Source of the DNA: Poecilobothrus nobilitatus
Taxonomy: Eukaryota > Arthropoda > Insecta > Diptera > Dolichopodidae
DNA length: 64,000 nucleotides
Assembly: GCA_947095535.1 (NCBI GenBank)
Contig: OX352773.1
Coordinates: 1,736,001 to 1,800,000 of the forward strand
Reading direction: 5' to 3'
Shown: in pieces, positions 36,111 to 47,984 of the stretch
Numbering within the stretch: position 1 is the stretch's first letter
Layout of the letters: each line of letters starts with the position of its first letter
Position numbers and translations under genes: made by a program
The notes under the pieces: generated by a model
Seen by the model: the letters and a program-made list of their open reading frames with translations, nothing else
Told to the model about the DNA's origin: nothing
The model's database searches: none

Positions 36111-36392
36111 AACTCACTTCGCCCTAAATATACTCAATAGATTACTGGTTACTTTAAAGATTTTTTGTAAACGATTTATCTCTAATTCTTCGCTCTGTTC
36201 TGTTTATTCAATTTGCTAAAAAAAATTTGAATGAAATGTAATTAAATCTACTAAAAATTAAAATATGTATGTATTAACTACCAGCATCTCTAAATGCATA
36301 GTAATATGTGAACTATATTAATTAAATTATATTAACGCAAAAGCAAAAGCTTTATTTCATAAAGCCCACCAAATACTCCGGGTACTTTGCTA
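36111..36392 (+). mobile_element. Helitron-like 3' terminus
   Basis: Homologous to 850-1105 (AATATACTCAATAGATTA, CAATTTGCTAAAAAAA, ACTATATTAATTAAATTATA). It ends CTCCGGGTACTTTGCTAG followed by T. Helitrons end CTRR and insert before a T, and insect elements often carry a CCGGG-rich short hairpin just upstream, so the terminus fits. No coding sequence is present; probably a non-autonomous remnant. Confidence 0.55.
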
Positions 36393-38149
36393 GTTACTAA
36401 ATAAATGCAAAATATGTGTATATGTATAAAAGTCAATTATCTTACAAACAATTACATTTATACAAACAAATATTATAAAATGATGCAAATTAATAAAAAT
36501 ATATTAAAAAATAATTGTGTCATTATTTTTATCCTGATATGACTTTACAACCGAAATTTATTAAAAGATGGATATAAAGTAAAACGAAAATTTTATAATA
36601 GAGATGGCATTGTCATCGTCTTTTCATCTTATAAAAATATAAATTACAGAAAAATAAAATAATAAATATGAAAAAAAGCGGCTTTTATTTTGATGGCAAA
36701 TTATTTTTGTGGCTGTTTCATTATTTTTATTGTTAACACAACACTGTAGAATATCAGTAGAATATAAATACTACGTTTGTTTGCACATAAATTAACAAAT
36801 AAATGAGTGACAAATAAATTATATTGTATGTTCTGGTTATTCATTCCAATACATATGTTCGTATATACTTATATATATTTTTTTTTTTGTGAATTTTAGA
36901 TTTCAGAGGTTTGGTTTGGGAATATATTATCTGAAAATAATGCGTTCGTAATGTTTTATTACATTAATTTATCATCAAAAAAATAAACATACTAAAAGAA
37001 AAAGCATAGAAATAAATAAATAAGAGGATGAGGAAATGAGGGATTCATTTAGAAAACTAAATCCAACGCAAAACATAACAATATAAATAATATAACTGTT
37101 ATAATTTTATAGCAAATGGAAAAGAGTTGTTAAATTTCTAAGTGTGTGACTTTTCCTAAAATTGTATTTAATAAAATGAAAAATAACTTTGATATAATAA
37201 GATTCCTTTTTTTCAAATTTTGTTTTTCTTTTGTTTTATGAAAAATATATGTATGTACATACTACATGTGTATGTTATGTATGTGAACAATATTAATAAA
37301 TAATGATGATAATATTAAAAAAAAATTTTTTTCTTTATTAATTTGTATTATAATTTATCAGGAATAGCATTTTAAAACGAATTATTATATTGCATAAATT
37401 TTGTTTATGAGTAATAAATTAACTTTGTAACCTTTTAAACCACAGAAAACTAATTTTTTTTTTAATTTATTGAATTTCAAATAACATTTTAATAAAAAAA
37501 ACTCGAATAACATAACATAAAAACTCGAATAACATAATTATTTATACTTTTTTTAACTCGAATAACATAATTATTAAAATTTGGAAAAATTTTCTAATGC
37601 AATAAATAATAATAAAAATTATTATAGTTTTATTATTGTTCTGATAATTACATGTTGTTCAAATATCCAATTTAATAAAATGAAAGAATCTATTATATAA
37701 AAGATGGAAACGTTTGCAAAAATAACATAACATTTTTCATAGCAAAACTAATACTGCACATAACAGAAAAAAAGAATAAAAAAAATTCAAAATTCATATG
37801 TACATCTATAAATATAATAAAAAACAACCTGCTGCTGCTACGAATGATACCAGACCGTTTCAACTGAAAATCTTGAAATTTTTCCTGAAAAATTTGGAAA
37901 ATTATGGTATTTTCTAAAAGAAATCTTGAAAAAAATCTTGAAAACATATTAAAATCCTTTCATATTTTTGTTATATTATTTAAATTTTCTAGGTAGTTTT
38001 TAATTTTCATTTGTTTATTAAATTCATTTAATAAACAAAAAAAAACTAAACTTCAAATAAAAATTTGTTCAAAATATAAATAAGTATACTTTTATTTAAA
38101 TAATATACTTTAAATAAAACGATAATTAAAAATCAATTTAATTGCAACG
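36393..38149. other. A/T-rich stretch with minor repeats
   Basis: ACTCGAATAACATAA occurs three times at about 37501-37570. An A/T-rich ORF at 37693-37947 (minus) has no recognisable motif. Nothing else. Confidence 0.5.
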
Positions 38150-38410
38150 AAAAACTTTTTTTTTCTAAGGTAGGTGGGAATCTTCCAAAGACACCAAGAA
38201 TTGCCCCTTGGTAGTCTCAGATTCTTATTGACTAAACCTACCTCCCCCTTTATCCAATATAATGGGATGAAACCCTTATCATGCTAACGCAATATATTGG
38301 CTAGAGAATATAGGGTTAGGAAAGAATAGGAAATAGAATGCGGACACATTGAATTGGAACTGAGTGGGACTGTAAGGAAACAATGAATCCGCCTATTATT
38401 ATTACTATTA
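38150..38410 (-). mobile_element. Rep-F 3' end fragment
   Basis: On the minus strand: TAGGCGGATTCATTGTTTCC, CCAATATATTGC, GGGGGAGGTAGGTTTAGTCA, then CTTTGGAAGATTCCCACCTA and an A-run at about 38150-38164. The A-run marks a 3' end as in LINE tails. It abuts the Helitron remnant. Confidence 0.75.
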
Positions 38411-38425
38411 ATTATACGATATACA

Positions 38426-39255
38426 TTAAATAATTACTAGTATCGCCCAGTGCTCGAAATTCGAGCTATTATTGCGCTCGTATACTTTTACATAAATTTT
38501 TTTTTGTATTTTACATAATGAATTTGTTTGGTGTAATTTATATTTTGGTGCTAAATTATTTTTTATATCAGGCCAGTTTGGATTACATGTCATAGTAATA
38601 AATAAGGAAGGTTTACCATATTTTTGCACAATGGACATGGTATCCAAGTAATGTTGATGCATATTTCTTGGTGATCCAATAAATGAAGAGGGCAAAATTA
38701 CTTGACGGCCAATTCTAATATTTTGATTACTATCGCTATTCATTCTTTGATATAGGAAATCAGTTATATTATTAGGTAAGCTAATGGGTCAATCGAAGAA
38801 TTTAAATTGGAAATGTGACGCACTTGATTTAAATTTTTTGAAAAAACTACCATGTGACGATCGCTTTGTGGAGCACCATCTGTAGAAGTAAAAATAGTTG
38901 CAACATCAGTTTGAATTGCATCATTCAAACGTCTTTGATCGTGTGATCTATCAACTGTAATATACATGCATACTTCAGGACAATTATAATTTTGAAAGTT
39001 TTTGACATTGTTTTAAACGATTGAATAAATGGGTTTACAGTTTGTAAATGAAGAGCTTTTTCACGCATTACATTCACATCACCCTCACTATTGGTTCTTT
39101 CTCTCATTCTATGTTGAACTGCAGGTTCAACATCATAAAAATACAACTCAGCATATTTCGAATTACGACTTGCTTCAGTGAAAAAAGTGCTCGAAAATTG
39201 GGTTCATCGAATTCGTTCCTGCAAAAGAAGTCGTGGTCCGTGGACGCCATTTGAA
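38426..39255 (-). pseudogene. Helitron Rep/helicase protein, N-terminal (Helitron_like_N) remnant
   Basis: Three minus-strand segments in consecutive order match the N-terminal replication-initiator part of Helitron transposases, which nick and replicate single-stranded DNA in rolling-circle fashion. The first is YFYDVEPAVQHRMRERTNSE and following (about 39146-39080). The second is AIQTDVATIFTSTDGAPQSD (about 38915-38855), continuing to SSIDPLAYLII. The third is VILPSSFIGSPRNMHQHYLD followed by KPSLFITMTCNPNWPDIKNN (38690-38560). Frame changes separate them. The HUH nuclease motif and the helicase domain, which come later in the family, are not present. Rep-F borders the downstream end. Confidence 0.85.
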
Positions 39256-40054
39256 TGACGTTTTATTCAGAACTTAATTGTATCGATTGTACTTCACATT
39301 AAATAAAAAACATTTGAATTTCCTTAACAATTAGTGTGTTTTTTTTAAAAAGAAATCATATAACTTAAATGGAAAACCCATTATCTTCTAAACCTTTGAA
39401 TATCGACCTTAAGTATTTATGCACAAATTATAGAAAAAAATTAGAGCTTTTCAACGATGTAAAAATATTTATAGAATTTCTTGGCTAAATTTTGAAATAT
39501 TTGACTTTTAAAGAAAGATTTTAAAATTTATTTATTTTCAAAAAATTTCAATTTTGAACTACAATATCTCCAAAACGACAACACTTATCGTCATAAAATA
39601 AATGTTAAAATATTCTTAAGACCGTTACCTTATTTAAAAGTAGAATGAAATATATATTTACTTAACAGATTGCCAGATATGACGCTTTATTTACAAAAGA
39701 CCAAAACAATAAGGATACTTTTAAAAGTCCTTTTCGTCCTTGAAGAAAAATATGCGCCATTAACGAAATATTCTTTATAAAAGCTGGCAATACCAACTAT
39801 ATTTGGGATATAGTCATTTGGTCTTACGCGGGTACAACACTTCCTTCAGAATCCCCTAATTCTCTAAAATTAAAATGGTTAAAATATTTTCTTATACTCT
39901 TTATGTATGTATATAATAATATGTAAATGTATTTTTAAGAATTAAAAAGAAAAAAACGTTTCATTTCATAGATATTTGTTCTTATTCTTTTAATTCCATG
40001 ACTGTTAAGAGGTACTTAATAAATTAATTCAAAACTTTATTATATTATATAAAA
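39256..40054. other. Noncoding stretch, unidentified
   Basis: Phrases such as CAATATCTCCAAAACGAC (about 39560) resemble sequence inside 40055-40853 (CAGTATCTTAGAAACTG), suggesting related repeat material. No protein resemblance found. Confidence 0.4.
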
Positions 40055-40853
40055 CTAGCTAAACCAGACTAGCGTATTTTTATTTTATACTTATTTTTAC
40101 AATCTTAATTAGTTATTATTTTTACAATCTTAATTAGTTTCATCATTTCACCCAAAAGCATTTTACCATAACTCAAAAACAAAAAGGACCAAAATAACCA
40201 ATGAGACCTTCCTAGAAAGAGAAAAAAAGGGAGAAAAAAATTTGTTCACAAAAGAGGTACCATTATGTTTAATTTTAAAATGAAATATTGAAAAAAGTGC
40301 ATTATTAAAATTGTTGCTTCAATTTCGAATTTCTAACCTCTGGTGGGACTATTTACCAAGCCGTACCATACTTATTATATATCGTTGGAAAGGGTATGAA
40401 GAGAGCTTTCTAACAGTATAAAAATAATATAGGGTGTATTTTAAAATTTATAAAGTATAATGGTTTCTAGAAACTCTAGGGAAAATTTTTTTTTTATACC
40501 AATATTTTCCGTTCAAACTGCAGTATCTTAGAAACTGTAGCATTGATTAAGATGAAACATGATATTCATTAAAGACAATAGTAGGGCCAACAATGTTGTA
40601 AAAAATTTGTTGCTGAATACTATCGTAAACGAAAATATAACGGTTTAAGTAAAATACTACAAAATGTTAGGAAAATTTCAAAATGATCAGTTTGACATTT
40701 AAATTACCTTTGCGCCATAAGTCATATTTTATGAAATATAGTTGACGTAACTAGGTACCGTTATGTAAAATTTTAAGGCAATCGGACAATGTATCTAAAT
40801 ATACCTCTAGATTACCAGACTGGCGAATGCTACGCCAGGTTTATGTAGTATAT
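40055..40853. repeat. Repeat unit with inverted CTAG...TAAACC-type ends
   Basis: Left end CTAGCTAAACCAGACTAGCG. Right end, read on the minus strand, CTACATAAACCTGGCGTAG, containing a perfect stem CTGGCG(AATGCTA)CGCCAG at 40820-40838. Either end could be a Helitron-like 3' terminus (hairpin, a few bases, then CTAG|T on the left; GTAG|T on the right), facing outward, or the unit could be a TIR element. Noncoding. Confidence 0.45.
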
Positions 40854-40879
40854 AATATAAAGCAAATACAACGAACCTT

Positions 40880-41235
40880 ATGTTATACACCTCTGAAATC
40901 CTGAATAAAATGGAGAAAGAATATCAAGTTGATGCAATTTACACTGAGTTTAGCAAAGCCTTCGATCGTGTAGATCATTACACTCTGCTAAACAAACTTA
41001 CAACTTTTGGTATCTCGGGTTCTTTTCTTACATGGCTTAACTCTTATTTACCAGAAAGGACCCAAAACGTTAAATTTCAAGGTATATTGTCCAATATAAT
41101 TGAGGTTACTTCTGATGTGCCACAAGGTAGCTATTTAGGACCACCCTATTCAATATATTTATTTCTGATCTTTCAGAATTATTCAAAGTATTTATTTCTG
41201 ATCTTATCTCTATTCTTCAACAATTTCCAGTAATA
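40880..41235 (+). pseudogene. LINE reverse transcriptase palm fragment
   Basis: An open frame shows RT motif A as AIYTEFSKAFDRVDHYTLLN (the catalytic Asp of TDFSKAFD is Glu here), LNSYLPERTQNVKF, then motif B DVPQGSYLGP, after which the frame degenerates (a LFLI-type phrase is repeated). Motif C is absent. Jockey/CR1-like by eye and distinct from the 1960/7351 family. About 117 residues out of a normal 900 or more. Inactive. Confidence 0.85.
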
Positions 41236-41339
41236 CCTTCAAAAACACTTTACATCAACACTTTTTCAATTTACCTCAGACAATTAATTCTAACTAATTC
41301 ATAAATTTACTTTTCATACATTTATTCTAATGTGATATT

Positions 41340-41510
41340 ATAATTTTTTTGTATTAATTTTCACAAAAAAGTCATTGGAATTTAATTACATAATAATGTT
41401 AATATATTCATAATTCTACATGAAGTATTTAAAGTATATTTTGATTATGTCATCAAGTTTTTTTTTTGTAGTACGGTTTATTGTTTACATACTTACATTT
41501 ACATATCATT
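41340..41510 (+). repeat. Copy of the first module of 616-1110
   Basis: TATTAATTTTCACAAAAAAG, AATTTAATTACATAATAATG, TATGTCATCAAGTTTTTTTT and GTAGTACGG follow in the same order as 618-780. It lies just behind the RT fragment and may be carried debris from the same element. Confidence 0.75.
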
Positions 41511-42639
41511 AAGAATTATAAAATTTGCTTAAGAATTTAAGTTTTTATGTAGGTAATCAAATTTTGTATTATATAACTTTTGTTTTTTAAGTCTTAAATA
41601 TATTTTTAATATTATACATATAAACTAATCATTAAGAATTGCAATCATATTTCATTTATTTTTTCAATATCAATGTTATAATGTCTGTTCTTTTTTGTTT
41701 TTTTTAATGTACATATACCATGTTTTGGTAATTGAAAAATAAAATAAATGACAGTTTGAATTACAATAAAATGTATACCATAACTTATACCAAACAAAAA
41801 AAATTAATTAACAAAATAATAGATATACTGTTTTCTTGATGGAACTACCAAATAGAAAAATGTAACACTTGTAATATATTATTAACAGTTAGTTTGCTTT
41901 AATTGATAAAAATGTAATCAAAAAAGGAAAACAATTTACTATGTACAGAGAACCTAATGGTATATTTCTGCTTTTTTTTATTTTGTTTTCCTTATCGTTA
42001 GATCTCTTCTGGGGTTCTTAGCTATTTTACAAAATAGTCCAACATGTTTGTCTTTTGAGACAGACAGGGCTTAGATTTGTGCACAATGAGAATTCCTCTA
42101 AACACTAAACCTCAGTTAAATATGTTATTGAAGCCCTTAATTTTGCAATCTAACTCTTACACTTAAGTTAAATTTTAAAGAAATAATTAATACATATTAT
42201 ATATTGGAATTTTAATCGGAAATTTGTATTCCTATTCTCATTTTTTTTTATCAAAAAAATTTATTTTTAAATGAAGATAAAAATTAAAATTTTATAAATA
42301 AATTAAAGAGTATTTGGAGCATGTCGAAATAAATTGCTGAATACAAACTCATTAAATCAATTTAACTAAAATTATTAGTATATTGGTGCTCTTCCTGTTT
42401 ACGTACTTTCAACTTCTCTTTGAATTCTCATCCAACTTTTCTGTCAGATGAGTTTTTTTTTCTTGCCACTCCAATATACTCCTCGTATAGGGCATCCACT
42501 AAGTCATTTAGTATTCATATTTGACTTAGCTTCAGTTTCGTGGATCATTAATTTCACTAAGTCGTTGATTACTCGGCTGTAGCTATTGTACATTTCTTGC
42601 CATCATCTTATACAAGAATTATGGTTTTATTATTATTTC
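41511..42639. other. A/T-rich stretch, nothing recognised
   Basis: No ORF, repeat or RNA that I can support. A slightly less A/T-rich patch at 42390-42600 shows no protein resemblance. Confidence 0.45.
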
Positions 42640-42816
42640 ATTATATATAATTTATAGGACATATTTATTTTTAATTTAATTATATTCTACTAATTAGGTA
42701 TATATTACAAGAAAAATCTATTTTATTTTTATTAATCTATATGACCCAGCCGGGGTTTGAACCCGAGACCTTTCGTATAAAAGGGAGGTGTCTTAACCAC
42801 TACACCACTGTCTGGA
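42640..42816 (-). mobile_element. tRNA-derived SINE, type I
   Basis: Minus-strand head (42742-42816) is tRNA-like. It has a partial acceptor pairing TCCAG/CTGGG, an A-box TGGTGTAGTGG, an anticodon-arm-like hairpin (CCTTT...AAAGG) and a B-box GGTTCAAACCC. A body beginning TCATATAGATTAATAAAA follows and recurs at 51112-51215. RNA polymerase III would have transcribed such an element from the internal boxes. The anticodon loop does not look canonical, so I do not call a tRNA gene. Confidence 0.75.
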
Positions 42817-43605
42817 TACTATTGTAATGTAAATCAAATATAAATTTAAATTGAATATTTTTAACGATTTTAGAATTTTAAAATGCACTTAACCATAGAT
42901 AATTTTAGAAGCAACAACAAAAACAAGAAAATAAGAGAAAAAAATAATTTCCTTATTTTTATCTTATTCTATTTTTAGTTTTGCAATTATTGTTATTGTT
43001 ATCCTCGTTCAAAGTTTGAGTATATTTTATATTTCTCACGAAATCCACTTTTGTACTTTATTTTGCATCTTGAAAAGTATTTCGATTCAACTAATTTAGT
43101 CTTTTAAGGATTTTAGTCACGTTTCTTTTATTTTTTTTTTGTTTTCTTTTAAAGGCTTTTATTTCTATACACAGACTTATAATAACATCTCTTATAATCT
43201 TAATTTTGGAATATTTTAAGTTTTCTTTTCCTTTGATTATGATTTTGCCAACAATATCTTAATATAATATAATATAATATAAAGAAATGACTACAAATAT
43301 GGGGTAAAATATATGTATATAAAAATGAACCAATTTTTATAACTAACCAAAAAAATGCATTGTATATATAAAATGAAATATAAAATTGATTGTAATAATC
43401 TAAAAGAAGACTAAAAAATATTGATGTTTAGATTTATATGAAATTTTTGTGCTATCAATAAAAAATCTCTGTTTTATTCAAAAATCTGGAGCTATTATTA
43501 TTTTAATACATACATTTTTGTTTTCGATTTTGTATAATCTAGTTATAAACTTATAAATTAACTTACATATAAAAATTACATATAAAACTAACTTATATAT
43601 AAAAC
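42817..43605. other. A/T-rich stretch, nothing recognised
   Basis: (AATAT)n-type run at about 43260-43282. No other feature. Confidence 0.45.
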
Positions 43606-44110
43606 TTGATAATCTTTTACAAAATTTTAGATGTTTTACTTAATTAAGTAACGAGATATATTTTGGTAAATTTTGCAGTTGCATGACAGCTACTCAAACG
43701 TGTTACCCCGAGACAATCAAATTTTACAAAAGTTATTGCCATAAAACCTCAATAGACACTGAGTTATTTTTATTCAAAAAGAGAAGTTATATGGCACCTT
43801 CCCGAATTTATTGCACCAAAATTTCAGATTCTTAGCTTAATTAAGTTTCAAGATATGACCTGAACTAGAGCAGCAGATTGTTAAAGTTGTAATGGTGTTA
43901 GCATGCAAATCAAAATCTCCTCATGCATGCAAACCTAGCTCCAATAGACACTGAGTTATTTTCATTTAAAAAAATATGTTGTGTGGCAGCTACTCGAACC
44001 TGTTGTCCTAAACCAGTTACCTTTAGCAGCAGTTATTGCCATAAAACTTGATCTAGTACAAATCTTTTACGAGATTTCAGATGTTTACCTTAATTAAGTT
44101 CTAAGATATG
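43606..44110 (+). repeat. Rep-B copy, interior only
   Basis: Tandem Rep-B modules: GACAGCTACTCAAACG (about 43687), GTTATTGCCATAAAAC (43731, 44033), CACTGAGTTATTTTYAT (43757, 43950) and GGCAGCTACTCGAACC (43986). Neither terminus is seen. Confidence 0.7.
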
Positions 44111-44474
44111 CAAGCTACCTTTAAAATTAAAAAATAGTTGAAGTAATAAGTAACATTACTAATTAAACTGTTTTTTAATTTTTATCGTATTTTGTCAGAA
44201 ATGTCAAAATAATTTTTTTTGTAAATACATTTCTAATGTTTTTTAATTTTTATAAAAATTATGATGTTAAGTCTTAAACGGCTCAAAAGACAATATCTTA
44301 AGATCTATGATTTAGGTTTAAACGGTTAATACCTCGTTAGTTAATTAATAAAATTTAATAGCTATTTAATATTTTAACTCATGGTATTTACTATATATGG
44401 AACTAAGGAGTTACTATAACATTCTTCTTTTTAGAAGAAAAGACTTTACTTTGCTCTACCAAAACATTGTTTTT
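44111..44474. other. Spacer, unidentified
   Basis: A/T-rich and unrecognised. Confidence 0.35.
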
Positions 44475-45090
44475 TTTACTATATTTTGAAAGTACAGAAA
44501 ATTTTTGATATCTTAAATCTGGAAATGTCAAACGATTGCTGCTTCTATAAGCTTTCTAAATAAACATAAAATAAATATATAATTTTGCCATACGGTATTT
44601 TAATTTAGAGTTATTCGAAACTCTCGAGACCTTCTATTTAGAAAACTCTTTAAGTTAGAAACTTGAAATTTTGAGAGGAGTTAGATCTTTGCATGAGTAA
44701 ATAAAAGATGTATGAGTCATTTCAGAAAATATTTTTTGTCATCCACGTTTAGGATCTATAAGGAGTCCAAAACTGAAAATGCTCTATTTTTAACCACCTA
44801 TAAGTGGAATACCTATCTAAATTTTATGAAGCAAATAGTTATAATAAGTATAATATAAGATAAGTAAAATACAACTTATCTTAATAATATAGGATAACCT
44901 TAAAGTTGACGAAAGTGGGACTTGATTTTTCCCAATTTTTTGAAGGAAATTTTTCTAAAGATTTTTTTCAATTTAAAATTTATTTTATTTAATATACCTA
45001 TACTTATTTACACTTTACCCAAAAATTTATTATAGAATAATTTTTAATTTTGGAAATGTGTTTTTCTAAAAACACTTGGTTTTCATTACT
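44475..45090 (+). repeat. Rep-A/Rep-C-related repeat (variant), copy 2
   Basis: Parallels 30835-31466: AAACGATTGCTGCTTCTATA, TTAAGTTAGAAACTTGAAA, CTATTTTTAACCACCT, then TTTTGGAAATGTGT and TTTTCATTACTTG near the right end. Confidence 0.65.
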
Positions 45091-45299
45091 TGTTTTTGTT
45101 TAGAATGAAATTTTAAGTTATTTAAAATTGAACGAAGTAAAAGAAGGCAAGAGTTAAAGGAAAATATAATTTTTAATTTATAACAGTATTGCGCTTGAAA
45201 TACGTATTTAAATGTTATTTAATACGATACGATTGAAAAAGATTGTTAAGAAAAATCAAAGAAGAAACTACAGAAAATCCAACATAAAGTTTTAAAAAG

Positions 45300-45840
45300 G
45301 CAAGGCAGCACATTTTCCGAAAAAGTTATTGAAAAATTTGCATATTAGTATCACTCTATTTATCCGTCCATCTTTTGCTCGCCCGTTTGTCCGTTTGTTT
45401 AAAAAACTTCTAAATCTTATGAAGCAATGAAATATTACCCATGGATAGATGGATATAAACTAGAATAAAAAAGAACCACGAACTCCAAATTTCCCAGATT
45501 CCTGATAATCTTCTCCCAGCAATTTACTTTTATATTATAACAGTCCAAGATGCTCAGCTTCTACAATAAATTTTATTTTTTACTTTTTATCAAACCCGAT
45601 AAAACATATTTTACAAAATATTTTTTTTACATATTATTTTATTTATAAATACATATATTATGGTTTTTTTTAAAATAAAGAAAGTTTTTCTTGATTCTTG
45701 ACTAATTTTTCTTACATATTAATTTTCCACAAAAAAATATTTTTGGTATTTTTACAACATTATAAAGTTCCAAAATTATTTTTGTTGTCTTTTTGAAAAT
45801 ATGCGCCTTTAAAAATCTTTGATTTTACATACTACCTTGC
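45300..45840 (+). repeat. Rep-C, short copy with both ends
   Basis: Starts GCAAGGCAGCACATTTTCCG. The right end read on the minus strand starts GCAAGGTAGTATGTAAAATC and then GCGCATATTTTCAAAA. The two ends are imperfect inverted repeats. GTCC-like motifs (ATCCGTCCATC, GTTTGTCCGTTTG) lie near 45362-45400. The interior module is largely deleted, leaving about 540 bp. Confidence 0.7.
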
Positions 45841-47051
45841 TTTTTAATTTTTTTTTATTTTTCATTGTTAAATTACTAAAAAAAGAAGAAAATTAGGTGT
45901 GCGCAAAACCATAAATACATATATGTATACTACTTGTACAACTTGAAAATAAAATTTGTATGTATTGTAAAATTCAATAAATATTTTTCTATTTTGTTTC
46001 CTATTCTATGGATGATATGTGTGTTTCCTATTTTACGGATGATTTTGATTATTGTTTAAAATAGAGTAGTTGAGGAATATGAAATTGCGGTAGAACATTA
46101 ACTGCACCTTGCTCAGGATTTGATTTTACAAATTGAAGTATATCTAAACATTAACTCCCTTTAAGCTCTTCCTGTTACTCTTTTTATTTTTGATATTAAA
46201 TGAAAGATAAACAAGAAGAATGAAGTGGTACTTATGTGTTTGTACAACAAAAGAACAACGAATGGATGGAGTTGATATTACTTTAACAATGACATAAGAT
46301 GATCTTAACAGAATTTGAAGATAAATGAAAATTTTTACGTATGGTAACTTTGAGCTATGAAGTATATGTGAAGAATATTAAATACAATTTGTTTAATATC
46401 GAGTCATAGATATATGACGTAAAAGTAGACACATATGTTGGGAAGTTATTTTTAAAAGGTTTGTTTTTAGATTTTAGTATTTATTATAAAATTCAAATCG
46501 TTTCTTTTCCATCATTTGTGTTTTTCTTATTTGTTCAATATGACTAAAATGCCATTACTAAAATTACATAAAAAATTCTTTATTTTATTTGTTAATTTTA
46601 TTTTTATAATTTCGTGAAAACTCTTCTTTTAGCTTTTGATTCATAGCAGTTTTAAAGTTATTATGATTTTTTTGCGAAAAGCATGTGTTTCTCGAAACCC
46701 TTTTAAAATTTTACTAGATTGTTTTGTTTTTAACAAATGTTGTATCTTACTAAAAAAGTTTATTATATAAATATTTAACAATTTAATAATAGAAATTCGA
46801 CGTAAAACATAAGCATATTAAGACGTGTTAGAAAAAATTCTATAATAAAGTTTGGTTAACTAATTTACTCGTTATTTTTTTTTTAACTAAAGTTTTAAAC
46901 AAATTTATTTTATTTTAGTTGCCTGAATAAAATTAGTATCTTTTTCCCTCCTCCTTAAAATAATTTTTTTAAATTAATTTTTACATCCTCAAAAAATGGA
47001 TTGAGAGGTACAGTTCTACTACAATTTATAGTTTGCAATATATTTTATAAC
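45841..47051. other. A/T-rich stretch, nothing recognised
   Basis: A duplicated GTTTCCTATTYTAYGGATGAT phrase occurs at about 46000 and 46024. No gene or known repeat. Confidence 0.45.
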
Positions 47052-47706
47052 AAACGAGGAAGAGTGCAGTAGAGTAGACTGTGTGAATTCTGGAATATCC
47101 GTAAGAACGTAATATATGCTGTTTCCATAAAACTTAATTTCAGATGTTTTAGTACCGATAAATGTTTATATACATTTTGGAGTTATAAGACAGCTATCCG
47201 AACCTGTGTCACCGACACAACCAAATTTTACAGAAGTTGTTGCCATAAAACTTGATCATCATTTGTAGCTTCATTAAGTTTCAAGAAGTGCAAAAAGCCT
47301 GAACCGGCTGTTCTAGACCAACCAAATTTTACAAAAATTGTTGGCATATAATTCGACAACTGTTCACTAAATTTCAGATACCATAGATTCAACAGATACT
47401 AAATTATTTCCATATAAAGAAAGAAGCTATGGCAGCTACTCGAACCCGGTGACCCAAAATATTGGATTTAAATAGCGAAACTAACAATTTTGAAAAGTGA
47501 CGTAAAACAATTTTTAGCCACCTAGCTCCTTAATTTTTTGAATTATCGTGCGGACGGACGGGCGTACATGTTCTAATCGACTCAGAATTTGATTCTGAGT
47601 CGATCCATACCTTTAACACTTTATCTAGCTCGACTACTTTAAGGTGTCACAAAAGTAATGCGAAATTTATTATATCCTTAATCATAGTTCATACGGGTAT
47701 AAAAAA
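47052..47706 (+). repeat. Rep-B, copy with both ends
   Basis: Left end AAACGAGGAAGAGTGCAG, followed by ATATCCGTAAGAACG. The interior has CGACACAACCAAATTTTAC and GATACTAAATTATTTCC. The right end is the terminal module: GTGCGGACGGACGGGCG, a palindromic ATCGACTCAGAATTTGATTC region, AAGGTGTCACAAAAG, then CATACGGGTATAAA. This is the clearest view of Rep-B termini, and they match Rep-A termini in reverse. Confidence 0.82.
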
Positions 47707-47984
47707 GCGGAATTTGTTTAGAATGTTTACTAAACCAAAGGCAAATTCACAAATTTTTAACTTAAATTTATGCCTTCTTTGGCATTTAATTCAATTGACA
47801 ATAATTTAATTTCTTATTACGAATTAAGAATTATAATATAGAAATTTAGAAATGAGAGAACAAATTTCTTCTGTTTAATACAAATTTTTATAAGATTTCT
47901 TTTAATTTTAAACTGAATCCTAGAATCCAGCAAATCAAATTTCATATACTAAATAGAAAAATATAAAAATAATATACTAAATAC
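47707..47984. other. Spacer, nothing recognised
   Basis: A/T-rich sequence without identifiable content. Confidence 0.35.

Noticed and set aside
37693..37947. Minus-strand ORF of 84 codons that looks like a small membrane protein
   Set aside because: Phe-rich runs follow from poly(T)/poly(A) composition; no signal anchor pattern or family that I recognise.
42742..42816. Functional tRNA gene
   Set aside because: A- and B-boxes are present, but the acceptor pairs poorly, the anticodon loop is not canonical, and the same head with the same body recurs at 51060, so it is a SINE.
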